The translations under genes and the position numbers were made by a program. Shown piece after piece: positions 21,430-36,070 of a DNA stretch of 64,000 bases. The notes beneath the pieces are model-generated. The model searched no databases. It was not told the DNA's origin and worked only from the letters and a program-made list of their open reading frames with translations. Position 1 is the stretch's first letter. The number at the start of each line of letters is the position of its first letter. Source of the DNA: Lates calcarifer (Eukaryota; Chordata; Actinopteri; Centropomidae); the NCBI RefSeq assembly GCF_001640805.2, contig NC_066836.1, forward strand, positions 1,325,798-1,389,797, read 5' to 3'.

Positions 21430-23395
21430 ATGTCTTCAGTTCAGTGTTTGAGAGAGTTTGTCAACGAGCGACTAACTGCTGCTGCTGAAGAAATATCCAG
21501 AGTCTTTGAACAAACTATCGTCGAGTACGAGGAAGAGATCGATCGTCAGCGCAGACTGCTGGATATCGTGTGGAAACCTGAGATAAGGCTGCACAGGACA
21601 GGTCTGTGTGAGACATCAGATGTTTGTCAGTTGAAGTCATTGAACCACCGGTAGTTAACTACAGCTGATGACCTGCTGTTTGTCATGTTCCCTCCGGATC
21701 CAGTCGCGTCTTCTTCCTCATTTCCACCCAGTGTTGACAGGAAGAGGACGGTTAGCTCAGCTCCGAGACCGGAGGAACCATCCATAGGTTACTGTTTGAA
21801 TGACACAAACCAACGGTATTCTCTGTACCGTCGTGTTGCCTGAACCTTTGTAAACTTTGATAAAAGGAAAATGATATTACATTAAAGTCATGATGAACAC
21901 CCATTTTGATTGCTAGTGTGCAATTAATGTATTGAACATACATTTGTAAAGGATAACTGCATTTTTTCCTCAATAGCTTCCATCTATCATGTGACTGAAT
22001 GTCACTGCTCAGTGCTGTGAAAAAAGTGAGCAGCTGTTACCTGAATGTTTTCTACACTGAGCTTCACTAAGAAGTGTGTTAGGACTAAAGAGACAGTTGC
22101 ACTGGTGCACAAATACATTCTCTCACCATGAATTTCACTCACATGTGAGCAACATGTTCACTCTGCTCTGCTAATGGTTTAAACTTGTATTCATTTGCTC
22201 AGATGTCAGTTTTTCCATCGTCACATCACTGAGCTGTTTCCTGTGTGTGTTTGTCCGTGCAGAGCTCCCACAGCAACATGTCTGTAAGGAGGAGGAGGTT
22301 CTCACTGAGCAGCAGCTCTGTAACCAGGAGAGGAACTCCAGTCTGGACCAAGAGGAGCCAGAGCCTCCACAGATTAAAGAGGAACAGGAGGAAGTGTGCA
22401 GCAGTCAGGAGGGAGAGCAGCTTGTACTGAAGCAGGAGAGCCAGACCTTTATGTTGACTCCTACTAATGAGGAAAGTGAGCACAGTGAAGCAGAAGCAAA
22501 CAGTGAGCAGCAGCTCCTCTCTCACAACTCTCCTGTAGCTGAGAGCCAAGATCAGAGAGGAAGCCAGCATGTGGACCCAGGATCAACTACAAATGCAGAG
22601 ACACAGACAAAGAGGAGACGTCGCAAAAACACAAGTCACAGGAACAATGAACACAACTCTCCCACAACAGAGGCTCACTGTGACACTCAGAAAGGTCAAC
22701 AGACTTTAAGATGTGACACCTGTGGGAAAACTTTTCAGTATGAGTCCAAACTAAATGTACATTTGAGAAGCCACACAGGTGAGAGGCCGTATGTTTGCAA
22801 CACCTGTGGGAAAAAATTCAGTCAGACATCAGCACTGAAAAATCATGAAAGAATTCACACAGGTGAGAAACCATACTCCTGTGAGACGTGTGGGAAAGGA
22901 TTTAGAACTAGTACAGCCTTGTTGCTCCACATGAGAACTCATACAGGTGAGAGGCCGTATGTTTGCAGCACCTGTGGGAAAGGTTTCAGATGCAGTAGTG
23001 GCTTACTGGTGCACACGAGAAGCCACACAGGTGAGAAACCATACTCATGTAAAATATGTGGGAGAGCTTTCAAACGTAACAGTGGCTTGAAACTTCACAT
23101 GAGTATCCACACAGGTGAGAAGCCGTACGTCTGCAAGACCTGTGGGAAGAGATTCTGTAGAATCTCGCTGTTAAAATGGCACATGAGGATCCACACAGGT
23201 GTGAAGCCACACTCTTGTGAAATATGTGGGACAAGTTTTTTATGTAATAGTGTCTTAAAAGTTCACATGAGAACTCATACAGGTGAGAAGCCATACACCT
23301 GCAACACCTGTGGGAAAAAATTCAGTCAGAGATCATCACTGAATGTTCATTTGAAAACCCACACAGGTGAGAAGCTGTACACCTGCAGCACCTGA
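21430..23395 (+). CDS. C2H2 zinc-finger protein 3 (8 fingers, truncated ninth)
   Basis: Exons 21430-21601 and 22263-23395, 434 residues. The 661-bp intron is the same length and content as that of the minus-strand gene at 59.8-61.7 kb. The N-terminal helix and acidic linker are as in the other copies. Eight complete fingers follow (QYESKLNVH, SQTSALKNH, RTSTALLLH, RCSSGLLVH, KRNSGLKLH, CRISLLKWH, LCNSVLKVH, SQRSSLNVH). The ninth stops at its second Cys: the codon expected to be TGT is TGA (CSTC to CST-stop), and finger-like sequence continues just beyond. The same TGA recurs in the decayed array at 52.45 kb. The protein is probably still functional because eight fingers precede the stop. Confidence 0.88.
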
Positions 23396-24240
23396 GGGAA
23401 AAGATTCAGATGGATTCCACACAAGCAGAAATACCATATTACTGATATAATGACTTAGACTCTGAAGTTGAAGCTGAGAAACCATTAGTGCTTTTGGTTT
23501 ATGTACGTTGTTGTCATCCAATCAACTAGAGTTTTTCTTTTTTTGCTGTATGTCCGTTAATTTTGCATCCGTTAATTGTATAATTTTTATGTACTTTGAT
23601 ATAAATTCATTGTTTCATGTTTTCATGTAATTGCATACAACAATCAGAATATTAAAGAACATGGGCAGTTCTGTTTTTCTGATCTCATGTTTTTATTCTA
23701 ACCATAAAACTTTCTATGGTGACAATGTAAGTGAAAGTGTCTTATGCTTAAAGGTTTTCTCTGGTTTAGGTTGTTAAATTAATTCTCCTTTATTCAAGAG
23801 TACTGGTTCAGTATAGACTGGTCTATAATGTAAAAATAGAAAATGCACAATATTAATGACACTTTACAGGAGTACTACACAAATACCATGGTAACAACAA
23901 AAATACATTCGCCCGTGTATAAAAATCATTAATGAAATTACTGTTTGGCTACTATTAAATATTGAAGACAAAGCTATTGAACTGTAATTTAACGTTACAT
24001 CAATGTGTTAGTAAAGGTCTTGCAATGTAAGGTTATTTTTACACTGAGTTATTGCTACTTTTACTTTCCTTTGTTGACTTCTCCCATTTATACAAAATTA
24101 TTGCTCATGAAATTACTCTGTAAGACATCAGTTAAATGTATTGATACAGAGAAATAAATGTCTCTGTGAAATGAAGCGACACAGATCAGAAATGTGGGCG
24201 GAACTAAATGTTCATTCATTTCCACCGCCGGAACTTCTCC
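23396..24240. other. Spacer between zinc-finger gene 3 and the broken copy
   Basis: No gene. It resembles the spacer after gene 1. No strong AATAAA follows gene 3 closely; ATTAAA at 23651-23656 is a weak candidate. Confidence 0.5.
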
Positions 24241-24251
24241 GTGTGACACCT

Positions 24252-24260
24252 GCCGGAAGT
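24252..24260 (+). promoter_or_regulatory. ETS-type site before the broken zinc-finger copy
   Basis: GCCGGAAGT, one base different from the other copies, before an intact exon 1. The promoter may be active although the gene body is broken. Confidence 0.45.
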
Positions 24261-24368
24261 AAGCAAACAGAGCGCTAATATCGTTCGCTGTGTGGATGTG
24301 TGGAGTTAGCGGGAAGACGGTGGTGTAGTCGTATCTGAGAGAAATATTTCAGTGGTAATGAAGCAACA

Positions 24369-25430
<1,062 letters not shown>

Positions 25431-25439
25431 CACTCAGTA

Positions 25440-26228
25440 CAAAGGGTTAATGAGAACCTTGTTGTTGTAATTGTTTACAGTCACTTACAGTCATTTTGTG
25501 TTCCATCCTGCTCATTTTAAACTCAATTTATAGCGGTCTATCATGTCATTTTCATCGTTTTGTGACTAATTGTGGTCATTTTATATTATATTGAGCCTAT
25601 AACTGACTGGTTTTACACCTGGATGTCAGTGTTAGCACTATCGTCAAGCGTATTCTTCAAGCATGATACAGAGCTAAAAGATGGTAATGGCTAACCAGCC
25701 AAAACTAGGATACAAAAATACTGGAGTGAGTTGTTCATAAGTGTTTTAATTCTAAGTGTTGGTCAGAGGGTTTTTAAAAAAAATATCTCTATAGTATTTA
25801 ACAACTAGTTCTACACTTATTTACTTAAAGGTTTCATATAAGCTCCTGTTAAGACTTTTAAATTTGGTTGTTATTCATTATATGAAAACAACACAAAACA
25901 AAGACATTTCAAATATGTGGTAATAAGAAGAAGGTTGAAATGTGAAATGATGATTCTGTCTGTGACCGTCTGTGGTGGAAGAAATATTCCTTTTACTGAA
26001 GTATAACAAACAACACAAGTTAAAATCTTGCGTTCAAACATTTACTTAACTGATAGTTTTTATTATTGTTGCACAGTTCACAGTAACAAACATGACTGCT
26101 TCAGTGATTAGTTGATGGACACACAATTGATAATCATTGTACTTAGATACTTGTTGTTGTTGGTTCTTCAGGAGGTGATGTCAGTCAACTGTTGATTTTC
26201 TGAAACAGCCCTCCACTGTTTGTTAATG
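25440..26228. other. Spacer before the macrosatellite
   Basis: AT-rich DNA without supported genes. The macrosatellite's repeated sequence begins at about 26229. Confidence 0.5.
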
Positions 26229-27919
26229 TGGTTCAGCTGTAATGTTGAATAGGTAGTAGTGTATTAATCATTTTCCTTTGTGTGTTTCTCTTTGATTTCC
26301 TCCAGGTGTCACCACTTCATCCACAACATGGTCCACGATTGCTGAGATGTCGTCCATAATCAGAGACACATGGTCCATGATCGGAGAGACATTGTTGAGG
26401 ATGAGGGAGACATCGTCCTCGATCGGAGACATTGTCCATGACTCGTGGTGACTCGGTCCCCGATTAGTCGGCATTGCTGGCGTTCAGAGACATTGTCAAT
26501 GATTGCAGAGACTTTGTCCATAATCTCAGAGACATTGTCTGCGATCACAGAGACGTAGTCCACGATCTCAGAGAGTCTTTGTACAATGAAGAAGTTCTGT
26601 GAGACCAGGACAGAGGCCTCCAGGTAATTCACCAACAAATTTACATCAACTGTCCAACACAGAGCACTGACATTAAACTGTTTATGTTCAGTATTGAATA
26701 TATCGGAAAAGTGTAATCATAAAAGTAATTGATCATTTTCCTTTGTATGTTTGTCTTTGATTTCCTCCAGGTGTCACCACTTCGTCCACGATCGCAAAGA
26801 CATGGTCCATGATTGGAGAGACATTGTTGAGGATGAGGGAGACATCGTCCACGATTGGAGACATTGTCATTGACTCGTGGTGACTCGGTCCCCGATTAGT
26901 CGGCATTGCCGGCGTTCAGAGACATTGTCGATGATCGCAGAGACTTTGTCCATAATCTCAGAGACATTGTCTGCGATCACAGAGACGTAGTCCACGATCT
27001 CAGAGGCGTCAACGATCACAGAGACATGGTCCATGATCGGAGAGACATTGTTGAGGATGAGGGAGACATCGTCCACGATCAGAGACGTTGTCTGTGATCG
27101 CAGAGACCTTGTCAAAGATGAAAGAGACGTTGTCCATGATCAGAGACATTGTCGCTGCTTCGCAGAGCTCTGTACAAGAATCGGTAGTGACACTGTGGTT
27201 CCTCGATTCGACGGCATGACCGCGATCAGCTGGCATTGTTAATGGTCACAGAGAAACAGTCTATCATCTTAGAGACATCGTCCACGATCACAGACACATT
27301 GTCAATGATCGCAGAGACTTTGTCTATAATCTCAGAGACATTGTCCGCGATTACAGAGACGTAGTCCACGATCACAGAGAGTCTTTGTACAATGAAGAAA
27401 TTCTGTGAGACCAGGACAGAGGCCTCCAGGTAATTCACAAACCACTCTACATCAACTGTCCAACACAGAGCACTGACATTAAACTGTTTATGTTCAGTAG
27501 TTAGTATATCAGAAAAATGTAACAATAGAAGTAATCTGCAATATAAAAATAATGAATAAGTAACCTGTATTAATAGAAGTAATGTAAAAGTAATTAGTAA
27601 CACCAGAAGTAGTATGAAATAATTCACAGTATTAAGACATCAAAAACTGTCAAAAAAGTCATAATGTAGTAAGACATTAAAAAAGTCATTGTATAGTATG
27701 GTGTCTAGACCGTACTCAGCACCAGGCGACAGTGGCAAGAAAAAACTTTCTTTAAGGGGCAGAAACCTTGAACAGAACCAGACTCAGGGTGGGCAGCCAT
27801 CTGCCTCAACTGGTTGAGTGGTATAGTGAAGTATCAAAAATGTTGTGGAAATATCATAGTATAGTAAGGCAAGACAATGTCTTAGTAGGATAAGGTATAA
27901 ACATGTTTTGTTAAATGCT
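26229..27919 (+). repeat. Macrosatellite unit 1
   Basis: Left-edge unit, the most diverged. Its first module carries about one extra 21-bp subrepeat (317 instead of 297 bp) and it lacks the AT-rich leader found in later units. Confidence 0.8.
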
Positions 27920-29637
27920 CTAGTTCAGCTGTAATGTTGAATATTTCTCTGTGTTTTCATGGTTAAACTGTTGATGAGGAATAGGTAGCAGTGTATTGAT
28001 CATTTTCCTTTGTTTGTTTCTCTTTGATTTCCTCCAGGTGTCACCACTTCGTCCACCACATCGTCCACGATCGCAAAGACATGGTCCATGATCGGAGAGA
28101 CATTGTTGAGGATGAGGGAGACATCGTCCACGATCGGAGACATTGTCCATGACTTGTGGTGACTCGGTCCCCGATTAGTCGGCATTGCTGGCGTTCAGAG
28201 ACATTGTCAATGATCGCAGAGACTTTGTCCATAATCTCAGAGACATTGTCCACGATCACAGAGACGTAGTCCACGATCTCAGAGAGTCTTTGTACAATGA
28301 AGAAGTTCTGTGAGACCAGGACAGAGGCCTCCAGGTAATTCACCAACAGATTTACATCAACTGTCCAACACAGAGCACTGACATTAAACTGTTTATGTTC
28401 AGTATTGAATATATCGGAAAAGTGTAATCATAAAAGTAATTGATCATTTTCCTTTTTCCTTTGTATGTTTCTCTTTGATTTCCTCCAGGTGTCACCACTT
28501 CGTCCATGATCGCAAAGACATGGTCCATGATCGGAGAGACATTGTTGAGGATGAGGGAGACATCGTCCTCGATCGGAGACATTGTCCATGACTCGTGGTG
28601 ACTCGGTCCCCGATTAGTCGGCATTGCTGGCGTTCAGAGACATTGTCGATGATCGCAGAGACTTTGTCCATAATCTCAGAGACATTGTCCGCGATCACAG
28701 AGACGTAGTCCACGATCTCAGAGACGTCAACGATCACAGAGACATGGTCCATGATCGGAGAGACATTGTTGAGGATGAGGGAGACATCGTCCACGATCAG
28801 AGACGTTGTCTGTGATCGCAGAGACCTTGTCAAAGATGAAAGAGACGTTGTCCATGATCAGAGACATTGTCGCTGCTTCGCAGAGCTCTGTACAAGAATC
28901 GGTAGTGACACTGTGGTTCCTCGATTCGACGGCATGACCGCGATCAGCTGGCATTGTTAATGGTCACAGAGAAACAGTCTATCATCTTAGAGACATCGTC
29001 CACGATCACAGACACATTGTCAATGATCGCAGAGACTTTGTCTATAATCTCAGAGACATTGTCCGCGATTACAGAGACGTAGTCCACGATCACAGAGAGT
29101 CTTTGTACAATGAAGAAGTTCTGTGAGACCAGGACAGAGGCCTCCAGGTAATTCACCAACAGATTTACATCAACTGTCCAACACAGAGCACTGACATTAA
29201 ACTGTTTATGTTCAGTAGTCAGTATATCAGAAAAATGTAACAATAGAAGTAATCTGCAATATAAAAATAATGAATAAGTAACCTGTATTAATAGAAGTAA
29301 CGTAAAAGTAATTAGTAACACCAGAAGTAGTATGAAATAATTCACAGTATTAAGACATCAAAAACTGTCAAAAAAGTCATAATGTAGTAAGACATTAAAA
29401 AAGTCATAGTATAGTATGGTGTCTAGACCGTACTCAGCACCAGGCGACAGTGGCAAGAAAAAACTTTCTTTAAGGGGCAGAAACCTTGAACAGAACCAGA
29501 CTCAGGGTGGGCAGCCATCTGCCTCAACTGGTTGAGTGGTATAGTGAAGTATCAAAAATGTTGTGGAAATATGATAGTATAGTAAGGCAAGACAATGTCT
29601 TAGTAGGATAAGGCATAAACATGTTTTGTTAAATGCT
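27920..29637 (+). repeat. Macrosatellite unit 2
   Basis: Standard 1,718-bp unit: short module 28038-28334, long module 28489-29147, AT-rich spacer, half of a foldback element (from about 29418). Confidence 0.85.
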
Positions 29638-31355
29638 CTAGTTCAGCTGTAATGTTGAATATTTCTCTGTGTTTTCATGGTTAAACTGTTGATGAGGAAT
29701 AGGTAGTAATGTATTGATCATTTTCCTTTGTTTGTTTCTCTTTGATTTCCTCCAGGTGTCACCACTTCGTCCACCACATCGTCCACGATCGCAAAGACAT
29801 GGTCCATGATCGGAGAGACATTGTTGAGGATGAGGGAGACATCGTCCACGATCGGAGACATTGTCCATGACTTGTGGTGACTCGGTCCCCGATTAGTCGG
29901 CATTGCTGGCGTTCAGAGACATTGTCAATGATCGCAGAGACTTTGTCCATAATCTCAGAGACATTGTCCACGATCACAGAGACGTAGTCCACGATCTCAG
30001 AGAGTCTTTGTACAATGAAGAAGTTCTGTGAGACCAGGACAGAGGCCTCCAGGTAATTCACCAACAGATTTACATCAACTGTCCAACACAGAGCACTGAC
30101 ATTAAACTGTTTATGTTCAGTATTGAATATATCGGAAAAGTGTAATCATAAAAGTAATTGATCATTTTCCTTTTTCCTTTGTATGTTTCTCTTTGATTTC
30201 CTCCAGGTGTCACCACTTCGTCCATGATCGCAAAGACATGGTCCATGATCGGAGAGACATTGTTGAGGATGAGGGAGACATCGTCCTCGATCGGAGACAT
30301 TGTCCATGACTCGTGGTGACTCGGTCCCCGATTAGTCGGCATTGCTGGCGTTCAGAGACATTGTCGATGATCGCAGAGACTTTGTCCATAATCTCAGAGA
30401 CATTGTCCGCGATCACAGAGACGTAGTCCACGATCTCAGAGACGTCAACGATCACAGAGACATGGTCCATGATCGGAGAGACATTGTTGAGGATGAGGGA
30501 GACATCGTCCACGATCAGAGACGTTGTCTGTGATCGCAGAGACCTTGTCAAAGATGAAAGAGACGTTGTCCATGATCAGAGACATTGTCGCTGCTTCGCA
30601 GAGCTCTGTACAAGAATCGGTAGTGACACTGTGGTTCCTCGATTCGACGGCATGACCGCGATCAGCTGGCATTGTTAATGGTCACAGAGAAACAGTCTAT
30701 CATCTTAGAGACATCGTCCACGATCACAGACACATTGTCAATGATCGCAGAGACTTTGTCTATAATCTCAGAGACATTGTCCGCGATTACAGAGACGTAG
30801 TCCACGATCACAGAGAGTCTTTGTACAATGAAGAAGTTCTGTGAGACCAGGACAGAGGCCTCCAGGTAATTCACCAACAGATTTACATCAACTGTCCAAC
30901 ACAGAGCACTGACATTAAACTGTTTATGTTCAGTAGTCAGTATATCAGAAAAATGTAACAATAGAAGTAATCTGCAATATAAAAATAATGAATAAGTAAC
31001 CTGTATTAATAGAAGTAACGTAAAAGTAATTAGTAACACCAGAAGTAGTATGAAATAATTCACAGTATTAAGACATCAAAAACTGTCAAAAAAGTCATAA
31101 TGTAGTAAGACATTAAAAAAGTCATAGTATAGTATGGTGTCTAGACCGTACTCAGCACCAGGCGACAGTGGCAAGAAAAAACTTTCTTTAAGGGGCAGAA
31201 ACCTTGAACAGAACCAGACTCAGGGTGGGCAGCCATCTGCCTCAACTGGTTGAGTGGTATAGTGAAGTATCAAAAATGTTGTGGAAATATCATAGTATAG
31301 TAAGGCAAGACAATGTCTTAGTAGGATAAGGCATAAACATGTTTTGTTAAATGCT
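29638..31355 (+). repeat. Macrosatellite unit 3
   Basis: Standard 1,718-bp unit, nearly identical to units 2 and 4, indicating very recent amplification. Confidence 0.85.
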
Positions 31356-33073
31356 CTAGTTCAGCTGTAATGTTGAATATTTCTCTGTGTTTTCATGGTT
31401 AAACTGTTGATGAGGAATAGGTAGTAATGTATTGATCATTTTCCTTTGTTTGTTTCTCTTTGATTTCCTCCAGGTGTCACCACTTCGTCCACCACATCGT
31501 CCACGATCGCAAAGACATGGTCCATGATCGGAGAGACATTGTTGAGGATGAGGGAGACATCGTCCACGATCGGAGACATTGTCCATGACTTGTGGTGACT
31601 CGGTCCCCGATTAGTCGGCATTGCTGGCGTTCAGAGACATTGTCAATGATCGCAGAGACTTTGTCCATAATCTCAGAGACATTGTCCACGATCACAGAGA
31701 CGTAGTCCACGATCTCAGAGAGTCTTTGTACAATGAAGAAGTTCTGTGAGACCAGGACAGAGGCCTCCAGGTAATTCACCAACAGATTTACATCAACTGT
31801 CCAACACAGAGCACTGACATTAAACTGTTTATGTTCAGTATTGAATATATCGGAAAAGTGTAATCATAAAAGTAATTGATCATTTTCCTTTTTCCTTTGT
31901 ATGTTTCTCTTTGATTTCCTCCAGGTGTCACCACTTCGTCCATGATCGCAAAGACATGGTCCATGATCGGAGAGACATTGTTGAGGATGAGGGAGACATC
32001 GTCCTCGATCGGAGACATTGTCCATGACTCGTGGTGACTCGGTCCCCGATTAGTCGGCATTGCTGGCGTTCAGAGACATTGTCGATGATCGCAGAGACTT
32101 TGTCCATAATCTCAGAGACATTGTCCGCGATCACAGAGACGTAGTCCACGATCTCAGAGACGTCAACGATCACAGAGACATGGTCCATGATCGGAGAGAC
32201 ATTGTTGAGGATGAGGGAGACATCGTCCACGATCAGAGACGTTGTCTGTGATCGCAGAGACCTTGTCAAAGATGAAAGAGACGTTGTCCATGATCAGAGA
32301 CATTGTCGCTGCTTCGCAGAGCTCTGTACAAGAATCGGTAGTGACACTGTGGTTCCTCGATTCGACGGCATGACCGCGATCAGCTGGCATTGTTAATGGT
32401 CACAGAGAAACAGTCTATCATCTTAGAGACATCGTCCACGATCACAGACACATTGTCAATGATCGCAGAGACTTTGTCTATAATCTCAGAGACATTGTCC
32501 GCGATTACAGAGACGTAGTCCACGATCACAGAGAGTCTTTGTACAATGAAGAAGTTCTGTGAGACCAGGACAGAGGCCTCCAGGTAATTCACCAACAGAT
32601 TTACATCAACTGTCCAACACAGAGCACTGACATTAAACTGTTTATGTTCAGTAGTCAGTATATCAGAAAAATGTAACAATAGAAGTAATCTGCAATATAA
32701 AAATAATGAATAAGTAACCTGTATTAATAGAAGTAACGTAAAAGTAATTAGTAACACCAGAAGTAGTATGAAATAATTCACAGTATTAAGACATCAAAAA
32801 CTGTCAAAAAAGTCATAATGTAGTAAGACATTAAAAAAGTCATAGTATAGTATGGTGTCTAGACCGTACTCAGCACCAGGCGACAGTGGCAAGAAAAAAC
32901 TTTCTTTAAGGGGCAGAAACCTTGAACAGAACCAGACTCAGGGTGGGCAGCCATCTGCCTCAACTGGTTGAGTGGTATAGTGAAGTATCAAAAATGTTGT
33001 GGAAATATGATAGTATAGTAAGGCAAGACAATGTCTTAGTAGGATAAGGCATAAACATGTTTTGTTAAATGCT
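31356..33073 (+). repeat. Macrosatellite unit 4
   Basis: Standard 1,718-bp unit, nearly identical to unit 3. Confidence 0.85.
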
Positions 33074-34352
33074 CTAGTTCAGCTGTAATGTTGAATATTT
33101 CTCTGTGTTTTCATGGTTAAACTGTTGATGAGGAATAGGTAGTAATGTATTGATCATTTTCCTTTGTTTGTTTCTCTTTGATTTCCTCCAGGTGTCACCA
33201 CTTCGTCCACCACATCGTCCACGATCGCAAAGACATGGTCCATGATCGGAGAGACATTGTTGAGGATGAGGGAGACATCGTCCTCGATCGGAGACATTGT
33301 CCATGACTCGTGGTGACTCGGTCCCCGATTAGTCGGCATTGCTGGCGTTCAGAGACATTGTCGATGATCGCAGAGACTTTGTCCATAATCTCAGAGACAT
33401 TGTCCGCGATCACAGAGACGTAGTCCACGATCTCAGAGACGTCAACGATCACAGAGACATGGTCCATGATCGGAGAGACATTGTTGAGGATGAGGGAGAC
33501 ATCGTCCACGATCAGAGACGTTGTCTGTGATCGCAGAGACCTTGTCAAAGATGAAAGAGACGTTGTCCATGATCAGAGACATTGTCGCTGCTTCGCAGAG
33601 CTCTGTACAAGAATCGGTAGTGACACTGTGGTTCCTCGATTCGACGGCATGACCGCGATCAGCTGGCATTGTTAATGGTCACAGAGAAACAGTCTATCAT
33701 CTTAGAGACATCGTCCACGATCACAGACACATTGTCAATGATCGCAGAGACTTTGTCTATAATCTCAGAGACATTGTCCGCGATTACAGAGACGTAGTCC
33801 ACGATCACAGAGAGTCTTTGTACAATGAAGAAGTTCTGTGAGACCAGGACAGAGGCCTCCAGGTAATTCACCAACAGATTTACATCAACTGTCCAACACA
33901 GAGCACTGACATTAAACTGTTTATGTTCAGTAGTCAGTATATCAGAAAAATGTAACAATAGAAGTAATCTGCAATATAAAAATAATGAATAAGTAACCTG
34001 TATTAATAGAAGTAACGTAAAAGTAATTAGTAACACCAGAAGTAGTATGAAATAATTCACAGTATTAAGACATCAAAAACTGTCAAAAAAGTCATAATGT
34101 AGTAAGACATTAAAAAAGTCATAGTATAGTATGGTGTCTAGACCGTACTCAGCACCAGGCGACAGTGGCAAGAAAAAACTTTCTTTAAGGGGCAGAAACC
34201 TTGAACAGAACCAGACTCAGGGTGGGCAGCCATCTGCCTCAACTGGTTGAGTGGTATAGTGAAGTATCAAAAATGTTGTGGAAATATCATAGTATAGTAA
34301 GGCAAGACAATGTCTTAGTAGGATAAGGCATAAACATGTTTTGTTAAATGCT
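33074..34352 (+). repeat. Macrosatellite unit 5 (short)
   Basis: 1,279 bp. A 439-bp deletion fuses the start of the short module to the long module, leaving one acceptor (33192) and one donor. Unequal exchange between the two modules would produce this. Confidence 0.85.
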
Positions 34353-36070
34353 CTAGTTCAGCTGTAATGTTGAATATTTCTCTGTGTTTTCATGGTTAAA
34401 CTGTTGATGAGGAATAGGTAGTAATGTATTGATCATTTTCCTTTGTTTGTTTCTCTTTGATTTCCTCCAGGTGTCACCACTTCGTCCACCACATCGTCCA
34501 CGATCGCAAAGACATGGTCCATGATCGGAGAGACATTGTTGAGGATGAGGGAGACATCGTCCACGATCGGAGACATTGTCCATGACTTGTGGTGACTCGG
34601 TCCCCGATTAGTCGGCATTGCTGGCGTTCAGAGACATTGTCAATGATCGCAGAGACTTTGTCCATAATCTCAGAGACATTGTCCACGATCACAGAGACGT
34701 AGTCCACGATCTCAGAGAGTCTTTGTACAATGAAGAAGTTCTGTGAGACCAGGACAGAGGCCTCCAGGTAATTCACCAACAGATTTACATCAACTGTCCA
34801 ACACAGAGCACTGACATTAAACTGTTTATGTTCAGTATTGAATATATCGGAAAAGTGTAATCATAAAAGTAATTGATCATTTTCCTTTTTCCTTTGTATG
34901 TTTCTCTTTGATTTCCTCCAGGTGTCACCACTTCGTCCATGATCGCAAAGACATGGTCCATGATCGGAGAGACATTGTTGAGGATGAGGGAGACATCGTC
35001 CTCGATCGGAGACATTGTCCATGACTCGTGGTGACTCGGTCCCCGATTAGTCGGCATTGCTGGCGTTCAGAGACATTGTCGATGATCGCAGAGACTTTGT
35101 CCATAATCTCAGAGACATTGTCCGCGATCACAGAGACGTAGTCCACGATCTCAGAGACGTCAACGATCACAGAGACATGGTCCATGATCGGAGAGACATT
35201 GTTGAGGATGAGGGAGACATCGTCCACGATCAGAGACGTTGTCTGTGATCGCAGAGACCTTGTCAAAGATGAAAGAGACGTTGTCCATGATCAGAGACAT
35301 TGTCGCTGCTTCGCAGAGCTCTGTACAAGAATCGGTAGTGACACTGTGGTTCCTCGATTCGACGGCATGACCGCGATCAGCTGGCATTGTTAATGGTCAC
35401 AGAGAAACAGTCTATCATCTTAGAGACATCGTCCACGATCACAGACACATTGTCAATGATCGCAGAGACTTTGTCTATAATCTCAGAGACATTGTCCGCG
35501 ATTACAGAGACGTAGTCCACGATCACAGAGAGTCTTTGTACAATGAAGAAGTTCTGTGAGACCAGGACAGAGGCCTCCAGGTAATTCACCAACAGATTTA
35601 CATCAACTGTCCAACACAGAGCACTGACATTAAACTGTTTATGTTCAGTAGTCAGTATATCAGAAAAATGTAACAATAGAAGTAATCTGCAATATAAAAA
35701 TAATGAATAAGTAACCTGTATTAATAGAAGTAACGTAAAAGTAATTAGTAACACCAGAAGTAGTATGAAATAATTCACAGTATTAAGACATCAAAAACTG
35801 TCAAAAAAGTCATAATGTAGTAAGACATTAAAAAAGTCATAGTATAGTATGGTGTCTAGACCGTACTCAGCACCAGGCGACAGTGGCAAGAAAAAACTTT
35901 CTTTAAGGGGCAGAAACCTTGAACAGAACCAGACTCAGGGTGGGCAGCCATCTGCCTCAACTGGTTGAGTGGTATAGTGAAGTATCAAAAATGTTGTGGA
36001 AATATCATAGTATAGTAAGGCAAGACAATGTCTTAGTAGGATAAGGCATAAACATGTTTTGTTAAATGCT
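34353..36070 (+). repeat. Macrosatellite unit 6
   Basis: Standard 1,718-bp unit. Confidence 0.85.

Noticed and set aside
22226..22570. A 114-residue antisense frame identical in every zinc-finger exon 2 (also at 16989, 19218, 52857, 55355, 56584, 60578)
   Set aside because: It is the reverse strand of the acidic linker. Its conservation follows from the linker's identity among copies, it has no independent start context, and its hydrophobicity is just the complement of Glu/Gln-rich codons.
28944..29345. Repeated 133-residue minus-strand frames with a hydrophobic start in the macrosatellite
   Set aside because: The frame joins AT-rich spacer (giving Leu/Ile) to the 21-bp repeats, which are open in several frames by composition. 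Splice-like signals are on the other strand, and no start or domain is convincing.
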